Source of the DNA: an uncultured Collinsella sp.
GTDB lineage: Bacteria > Actinomycetota > Coriobacteriia > Coriobacteriales > Coriobacteriaceae
Direction: 5' to 3'
Assembly (NCBI GenBank): GCA_900545835.1
Contig: URBB01000084.1
Coordinates: 1-9,274, forward strand
DNA: 9,274 nt
A model generated the notes under the pieces. The model was given only the letters and a program-made list of their open reading frames with translations. It made no database searches and was not told where the DNA came from. The translations under genes and the position numbers were made by a program. Positions 6,109-9,274 of this stretch are shown piece after piece; within the stretch, counting starts at the first letter, position 1; each line of letters begins with the position of its first letter.

Positions 6109-6137
6109 CAATGCGCGCGTTTTGGGCGATGAAGCCC

Positions 6138-6626
6138 TTACGCCTGCTGATAGTGCAGGTGCTTCTCGTCGATATCGGCCAGGTCGCGGTCGAGGTAGCG
6201 GCGCGCGAGCCAGTTTGCCATGGGGAGGTTCTGGTCCAGGTAGTTACCGCACTCCTCGGGAGCGGCTCCGGGGACATCGCCCTCAAAGCCGGCGATAAAC
6301 TCAAACAGCTCGCGCACGAGCGGCAGGATCTCCTCGCTCGTCACCTCGCCAAACACGACCAGGTAAAAGCCCGTGCGGCAGCCCATGGGGCCAAAGTAGA
6401 CAATACGGCTCGACCACTCGTCATGATTGCGAAGGAACGTCGCGCCCAGGTGCTCGATGGTGTGGCACTCGGCGGTGTTCATGACCGGCTCCTTGTTGGG
6501 CGTGGTCAGGCGCAGATCAAACGTGGTGACGGCAGTACCGGTCGCCGGATCGCGGTCGATGCGGCTCACATACACGCCGGGCTCAAGCAGCAGATGGTCA
6601 ACGGAAAAACTCGCAATGCGCTCCAT
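6138..6626 (-). CDS. luxS: S-ribosylhomocysteine lyase LuxS
   Basis: LuxS splits S-ribosylhomocysteine into homocysteine and 4,5-dihydroxy-2,3-pentanedione, the precursor of the autoinducer AI-2, in the cytoplasmic activated-methyl cycle. The 162-residue product is full length for the family. The metal site is intact: His55 and His59 in the HTIEH motif (55-59) plus Cys126 in the ECGNY motif. The catalytic Cys83 sits in GPMGCRTGFY. The N-terminal SFSVDHLLLEPGVYVSR is also typical. AGAGGAT lies six to seven bases before the ATG. The gene is monocistronic, with its own extended -10 promoter upstream and a terminator downstream. The usual partner gene for S-adenosylhomocysteine nucleosidase is not in this window. 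Confidence 0.98.
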   Translation of the reverse strand: MERIASFSVDHLLLEPGVYVSRIDRDPATGTAVTTFDLRLTTPNKEPVMNTAECHTIEHLGATFLRNHDEWSSRIVYFGPMGCRTGFYLVVFGEVTSEEILPLVRELFEFIAGFEGDVPGAAPEECGNYLDQNLPMANWLARRYLDRDLADIDEKHLHYQQA

Positions 6627-6648
6627 GGCAGATCCTCTCGGTAGTCAA

Positions 6649-6721
6649 TTTGGGACGGGGCTCTTTTAGCTGGTTCGAATGGTCGCACCAATCATAACAG
6701 TCAAAAAAGCCCCGTCCCAAA
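6649..6721. repeat. Inverted repeat with 14-bp arms flanking the luxS promoter
   Basis: TTTGGGACGGGGCT (6649-6662) and its exact complement AGCCCCGTCCCAAA (6708-6721) face each other across 45 bases. The right arm begins about nine bases past the nucleoside hydrolase stop; the left arm lies in the luxS untranslated leader. A transcript reading through from the salvage operon would contain both arms and could fold, while one started at the luxS promoter would contain only one. No T-run follows, so it is not a typical terminator. It may be a small inserted element. Confidence 0.8.
6691..6720 (-). promoter_or_regulatory. luxS promoter with extended -10
   Basis: The minus strand shows TTGGGA (6715-6720) as a -35 box, an 18-base spacer, and TATGAT (6691-6696) preceded by TGT, an extended -10 motif. 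The -10 matches consensus in five of six places. Transcription would start near 6684 and give a leader of about 58 bases. The -35 box lies inside the right arm of the inverted repeat around this site. Confidence 0.6.
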
Positions 6722-6729
6722 AAGACAAC

Positions 6730-7704
6730 TTAGCCAAGGACACGGGCCATACGCGTCTTGAACTCGGACAGGAAGCGCGGAGCATCCACGGTCAGTGCCA
6801 CAAGCGCGCTCTTGTCCGGATCGGACAGGCGACGCTCATCGCAGATGGTGCGACCGCGGTACTCGCCCAGCAGATCAACACGCAGGTTGCAGCCGAGCGC
6901 ACCTACGAGCGTGGGGTCGATCGCCACGGCAACGGCCAGCGGATCGTGCAGCGCACAACCACCCAGGTAGGGTGCGTTCATCTCGTACGAGCCAATGTAG
7001 TGCTCGACCATGCTCGCAAATGCGCAGCCCGCCATGGTGCCCGAGCCCGTCCAGCCGGCAATGTCGCGGCGTGTGAGCACCACGCGATGCGTCACGTCCA
7101 GACCCACCATGGTGAGCTTACGGCCCGAGCGCAGCACTGCGTCGGCTGCCTCGGGGTCGCTCGCCATATTGGCCTCGGCGCCCGCGCTCACGTTACCGGG
7201 CACGGTAAGGGCGCCGCCCATCACGACCACGCGGCCGATGGACATCATCGCCGCCGCATCGCGCTCCAGGGCGAGCGCCAGGTTGGAGAGCGGGCCAGTC
7301 GCTACGTAGACCAGATCGGGACCATAGGTGCGCGCGGCATCGATCAGATAATCGACCGCAGCGTTGCCGTCGGCCGAGGTCGCCCCCACCGGCTCGTAGG
7401 GCGACGCGGGCACGCTCGCGCCGCCGATGCCGTTCTTGCCGTGAATGAGCGCGGTGGACGCCGGCGGCGTATAGGGCTCAGTCGCCTGCAGAGGACGGTC
7501 GGCACCCAGGTACACCGGAACCTCGGGGCGACCCAGCAGATCGAGCACCGCAAGGCAGTTGTGCGCCGATTGCTCGACGCGCACGTTGCCAAAGCACGTG
7601 GTAATGCCCACGAGCTCCACCTCGGGGCTCGCGATGGCATAGGCCAGCGCCATCGCATCGTCAACACCCATATCCAGATCAAGGATCAGCTTCTTGATTG
7701 CCAT
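6730..7704 (-). CDS. Inosine/uridine-preferring type nucleoside hydrolase
   Basis: This enzyme hydrolyses the N-glycosidic bond of ribonucleosides to give free base and ribose. The 324 residues match the family length. The N-terminal calcium-binding signature is LDLDMGVDDAMAL (8-20), with Asp9, Asp11, Asp15 and Asp16 kept. MGGAL (162-166), AEANMASDPEAA (177-188) and the C-terminal HDPLA (His253, Asp254) complete the active site. The usual DTDPG core reads DLDMG here, a mild departure. The ATG has GGAG seven bases upstream and begins 30 bases after the ribokinase stop, so the two form one operon. Which nucleosides are preferred cannot be read from the sequence; the rihA, rihB and rihC names would be guesses. 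Confidence 0.95.
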   Translation of the reverse strand: MAIKKLILDLDMGVDDAMALAYAIASPEVELVGITTCFGNVRVEQSAHNCLAVLDLLGRPEVPVYLGADRPLQATEPYTPPASTALIHGKNGIGGASVPASPYEPVGATSADGNAAVDYLIDAARTYGPDLVYVATGPLSNLALALERDAAAMMSIGRVVVMGGALTVPGNVSAGAEANMASDPEAADAVLRSGRKLTMVGLDVTHRVVLTRRDIAGWTGSGTMAGCAFASMVEHYIGSYEMNAPYLGGCALHDPLAVAVAIDPTLVGALGCNLRVDLLGEYRGRTICDERRLSDPDKSALVALTVDAPRFLSEFKTRMARVLG

Positions 7705-7734
7705 TGTTCTACTCCGCTTCTCCGTCTTTATCGT

Positions 7735-8697
7735 TTAACCAAACCAATGTTCAACTTCGGCGCGCGTGGGAATCGATTGCTGAGCGCCCAGGCGCGACAC
7801 CGTCACTGCCGAGGCGCGAGCACCCGCGGCCATGCACTCAAAGAGCGGCAGGCCCTCTAGGCGAGCCGCCGCCAACGCGCCGATAAACGTATCGCCGGCG
7901 GCCGTGGTATCGACTACCGTACTCGAAAGTGCCGGCATGCGCAGCAGCTCACCGCCATCGCCGAGCGTAACCGAGCCGGCACCGCCCAACGTGATGACCG
8001 CGGCGCCGGCGCCCTTGTCGAGCAGCGCATTGAGCGCGGCGACGCAACTCACATCATCCGTGGGCAGAATGCCCGTCAGAACCTGGCACTCGGTCTCGTT
8101 GGGACAGACCAGGTCGACCGCAGGCCAGACCTCCGCAGGCAGCTCGCAGGCAGGCGCCGGATTAAAGACCGTATAGAACCCCAGCTCGCGAGCGCAAACA
8201 AGCGCCTCGGCCGTCGCTGCAAGGTCACATTCGCCCTGGGCGATAAAGACGCTTCCGGCAGCCGGGACAATCTCGCTGGCGTCGCCGTCGAGCTCATGGG
8301 CCACCAGACGCCTCAGCGCGCAGGCAACGTCCGCGCCCGCAAGCACATGGTTGGCGCCCGGTGACAGTACGATGCGGTTGTCGCCCTCGCAGCGAATGAT
8401 GGTCGCCGTTCCCGTCTCCACGTCATCGCGATGCACTACAAAGTCACAGTCCACGCCGGCGTCTTGGAGCCCCGCCACGAGCGACGCGCCGAACGCGTCG
8501 CGACCGACCGCGCCGATCATGTACGTGCACGCGCCCATACGCGCGGCAGCTACGGCCTGGTTAGCGCCCTTGCCACCGGCGTTGGTGATAAACCCGCTGC
8601 CGCCGACCGTCTCGCCCGCGCGCGGCATGCGCTCGCACGCCACCGAAAGGTCCATGTTCATGCTGCCGAACACCGCAACGATGCCGCGATCTGCCAT
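7735..8697 (-). CDS. rbsK: Ribokinase (PfkB family)
   Basis: Ribokinase phosphorylates ribose to ribose 5-phosphate using ATP. The start at 8697 is set by GAGGAGG six to seven bases upstream; an ATG 43 codons earlier exists but lacks such a site and adds unrelated residues. The 320-residue product shows FGSMNMDL (10-17), the first PfkB signature with GGKGANQAV (41-49), NPAPA (179-183), PNETE (199-203), and the second signature DTTAAGDTFIGAL (263-275) with catalytic base Asp269. The end, GAQQSIPTRAEV, is typical of true ribokinases rather than other sugar kinases. It is the first gene of a two-gene operon with the nucleoside hydrolase, so its ribose most likely comes from nucleosides; no ribose transporter is nearby. 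Confidence 0.95.
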   Translation of the reverse strand: MADRGIVAVFGSMNMDLSVACERMPRAGETVGGSGFITNAGGKGANQAVAAARMGACTYMIGAVGRDAFGASLVAGLQDAGVDCDFVVHRDDVETGTATIIRCEGDNRIVLSPGANHVLAGADVACALRRLVAHELDGDASEIVPAAGSVFIAQGECDLAATAEALVCARELGFYTVFNPAPACELPAEVWPAVDLVCPNETECQVLTGILPTDDVSCVAALNALLDKGAGAAVITLGGAGSVTLGDGGELLRMPALSSTVVDTTAAGDTFIGALAAARLEGLPLFECMAAGARASAVTVSRLGAQQSIPTRAEVEHWFG

Positions 8698-8745
8698 GGA
8701 AACCTCCTCGTCTACAGGCTTTGCGCCCACCGTCGACCAACGATT

Positions 8746-8759
8746 GTGCGCTCTCGCAC
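8746..8759. repeat. Small hairpin in the ribokinase leader
   Basis: GTGCG (8746-8750) and CGCAC (8755-8759) form a perfect 5-bp stem; on the minus strand the loop reads AGAG. It would lie at or near the 5' end of the ribokinase mRNA, where such stems often protect from decay. It is short, so it could also be chance. Confidence 0.3.
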
Positions 8760-8761
8760 CC

Positions 8762-8791
8762 CCTATAACTTTAGTCCACTTTGATGTGGAC
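8762..8791 (-). promoter_or_regulatory. Candidate promoter and operator of the ribokinase-nucleoside hydrolase operon
   Basis: On the minus strand TCCACA (8785-8790) and TATAGG (8762-8767) are separated by 17 bases, each matching consensus in four of six places. An inverted repeat, GTCCAC (8774-8779) and GTGGAC (8786-8791) with a 6-base centre, covers the -35 box and half of the spacer. That is a classic place for a repressor dimer, for instance a LacI-type ribose or nucleoside regulator, but no regulator gene is adjacent. Confidence 0.42.
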
Positions 8792-8839
8792 GCGCGCTTG
8801 AGCTTGCGCCAGCAGCAAGCATTCACAGGAGCAGGCAGC

Positions 8840-8845
8840 TACAAT
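8840..8845 (+). promoter_or_regulatory. Possible -10 box for the acyltransferase gene
   Basis: TACAAT matches the -10 consensus in five of six places and lies 39 bases before the ATG at 8885. No good -35 box is found 16-18 bases upstream, so this is a moderate candidate only. Confidence 0.35.
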
Positions 8846-8884
8846 GAATACGTGCTGATTATTCTCGTCATTGGATGATGTTTT

Positions 8885-9274
8885 ATGGAACAACTCTCGC
8901 AATCGGGCTCGCGCGGTCGACGCCGCACGGGCAACGAGCCGGCGCCGCACGAACGCGTGAAGGGCGAACGCCGTGCCAACGAGCCGCGACGCACCGCGAG
9001 CCCCCATCGCGCTTCTGCCAACAACGCGGGCCGCGCCAACACTCCCGCCGCGGAGCAGACGCCTGCTCGCCCCAAGTCCCGCTATATCCCTGCGCTCGAC
9101 GGTCTGCGCACGCTTGCCGTCGTCGCGGTGGTGCTCTATCACCTCAACCTCACGTGGGCGCAGGGCGGTCTGCTCGGCGTCACGATCTTCTTTGTGCTTT
9201 CGGGCTATCTGATCACACGCCTGCTACTCAACGAAGTCGCTAAGACCGGCCGCATCGACCTTAGGAGTTTCTGG
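8885..9274 (+). CDS. N-terminal part of an OafA/YrhL-type membrane acyltransferase (acyltransferase 3 family)
   Basis: The frame opens after a TGA at 8876-8878, so the ATG at 8885 is the first possible start; GGATGAT upstream is a weak binding site. The visible 130 residues run off the window with no stop. Residues 1-65 are a hydrophilic Arg/Pro/Ala-rich, probably disordered cytoplasmic tail. From 67 the family hallmark appears: YIPALDGLRTLAVVAVVLYH, with His86 at the position of the catalytic or substrate-binding histidine, then GVTIFFVLSGYLIT (98-111), the start of the multi-spanning domain. Members transfer acetyl or other acyl groups to cell-wall peptidoglycan, teichoic acids or surface sugars. 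Larger members carry an extra SGNH hydrolase domain at the C terminus, which cannot be judged here. It is transcribed away from the ribokinase operon, with 187 bases between. Confidence 0.92.
   Translation, partial: MEQLSQSGSRGRRRTGNEPAPHERVKGERRANEPRRTASPHRASANNAGRANTPAAEQTPARPKSRYIPALDGLRTLAVVAVVLYHLNLTWAQGGLLGVTIFFVLSGYLITRLLLNEVAKTGRIDLRSFW

Noticed and set aside
6105..6128. Alternative hairpin CGCCCAA / TTGGGCG overlapping the luxS terminator, as an antiterminator switch
   Set aside because: It lies after the luxS stop, where an antiterminator would have no gene to control in the same direction except the separately promoted DUF4867 gene; pairing is only 7 bp.
6679..7860. A 393-codon open frame on the + strand opposite the salvage operon, and similar long frames at 1585-2298, 3377-4144, 4550-5362 and 5073-6011
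   Set aside because: They lie antisense to genes with full catalytic motifs, have no family features or binding sites, and reflect the lack of stops opposite GC-rich coding frames.
8698..8826. Upstream ATG extending ribokinase by 43 residues
   Set aside because: The extension crosses the candidate promoter and operator and matches nothing in the family. The ATG at 8697 has an excellent GAGGAGG site.
1..9274. CRISPR arrays, tRNA or rRNA genes, insertion sequences with transposases, toxin-antitoxin or phage-defence genes
   Set aside because: No spaced direct repeats, no cloverleaf-like or rRNA sequence and no transposase or nuclease motifs were seen on either strand.

Overview
The window looks like one end of a short-read contig from a GC-rich (roughly 60%) Gram-positive bacterium. 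Gene content and protein style suggest the Coriobacteriia, most likely a Collinsella-like gut species: a Gly/Lys/Asp-rich lipoprotein, a NarL-type regulator with multi-spanning sensor proteins, LuxS, and a DUF4867 protein. That placement is inference; no rRNA or other marker gene is present. Bases 1-43 are not genomic. They match an Illumina Nextera i7 adapter with its index and the Tn5 mosaic end.

Layout from left to right. (1) + strand: the last 34 codons of a zinc-ribbon protein cut off by the adapter (45-149), then a secreted lipoprotein (231-908). The lipoprotein frame is interrupted by an in-frame TAG and continues open to a second TAG at 1071-1073, followed by a strong intrinsic terminator (1124-1162). 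(2) - strand, read right to left: a tightly coupled three-gene signalling operon. It runs from a multi-spanning membrane protein with a degenerate kinase-like C terminus (3296-5095), to an intact membrane histidine kinase (1800-3299), to a NarL/LuxR-type response regulator (1183-1803). Stop and start codons overlap at both junctions. (3) - strand: a DUF4867 cupin-like protein (5349-5993), with an operator-like palindrome over its promoter and a 21-bp-arm inverted repeat just after its stop. (4) - strand: luxS (6138-6626) with its own promoter and terminator. (5) - strand: a two-gene nucleoside/ribose salvage operon, ribokinase (7735-8697) followed by a nucleoside hydrolase (6730-7704). (6) + strand: the start of an OafA/YrhL-type membrane acyltransferase (8885 to the end), which runs off the window.

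Working together: the nucleoside hydrolase would split ribonucleosides into base and ribose, and the ribokinase would phosphorylate the ribose for the pentose phosphate pathway. LuxS recycles S-ribosylhomocysteine and yields the AI-2 precursor. The three-gene sensor operon pairs a probable pseudokinase receptor with an active kinase and a DNA-binding response regulator; its stimulus and targets cannot be read from the sequence. The points most worth a second look are the pseudokinase-kinase-regulator operon, the amber-interrupted lipoprotein, the non-coding palindromes at 5293-5343 and 6003-6028, and the inverted repeat that brackets the luxS promoter.
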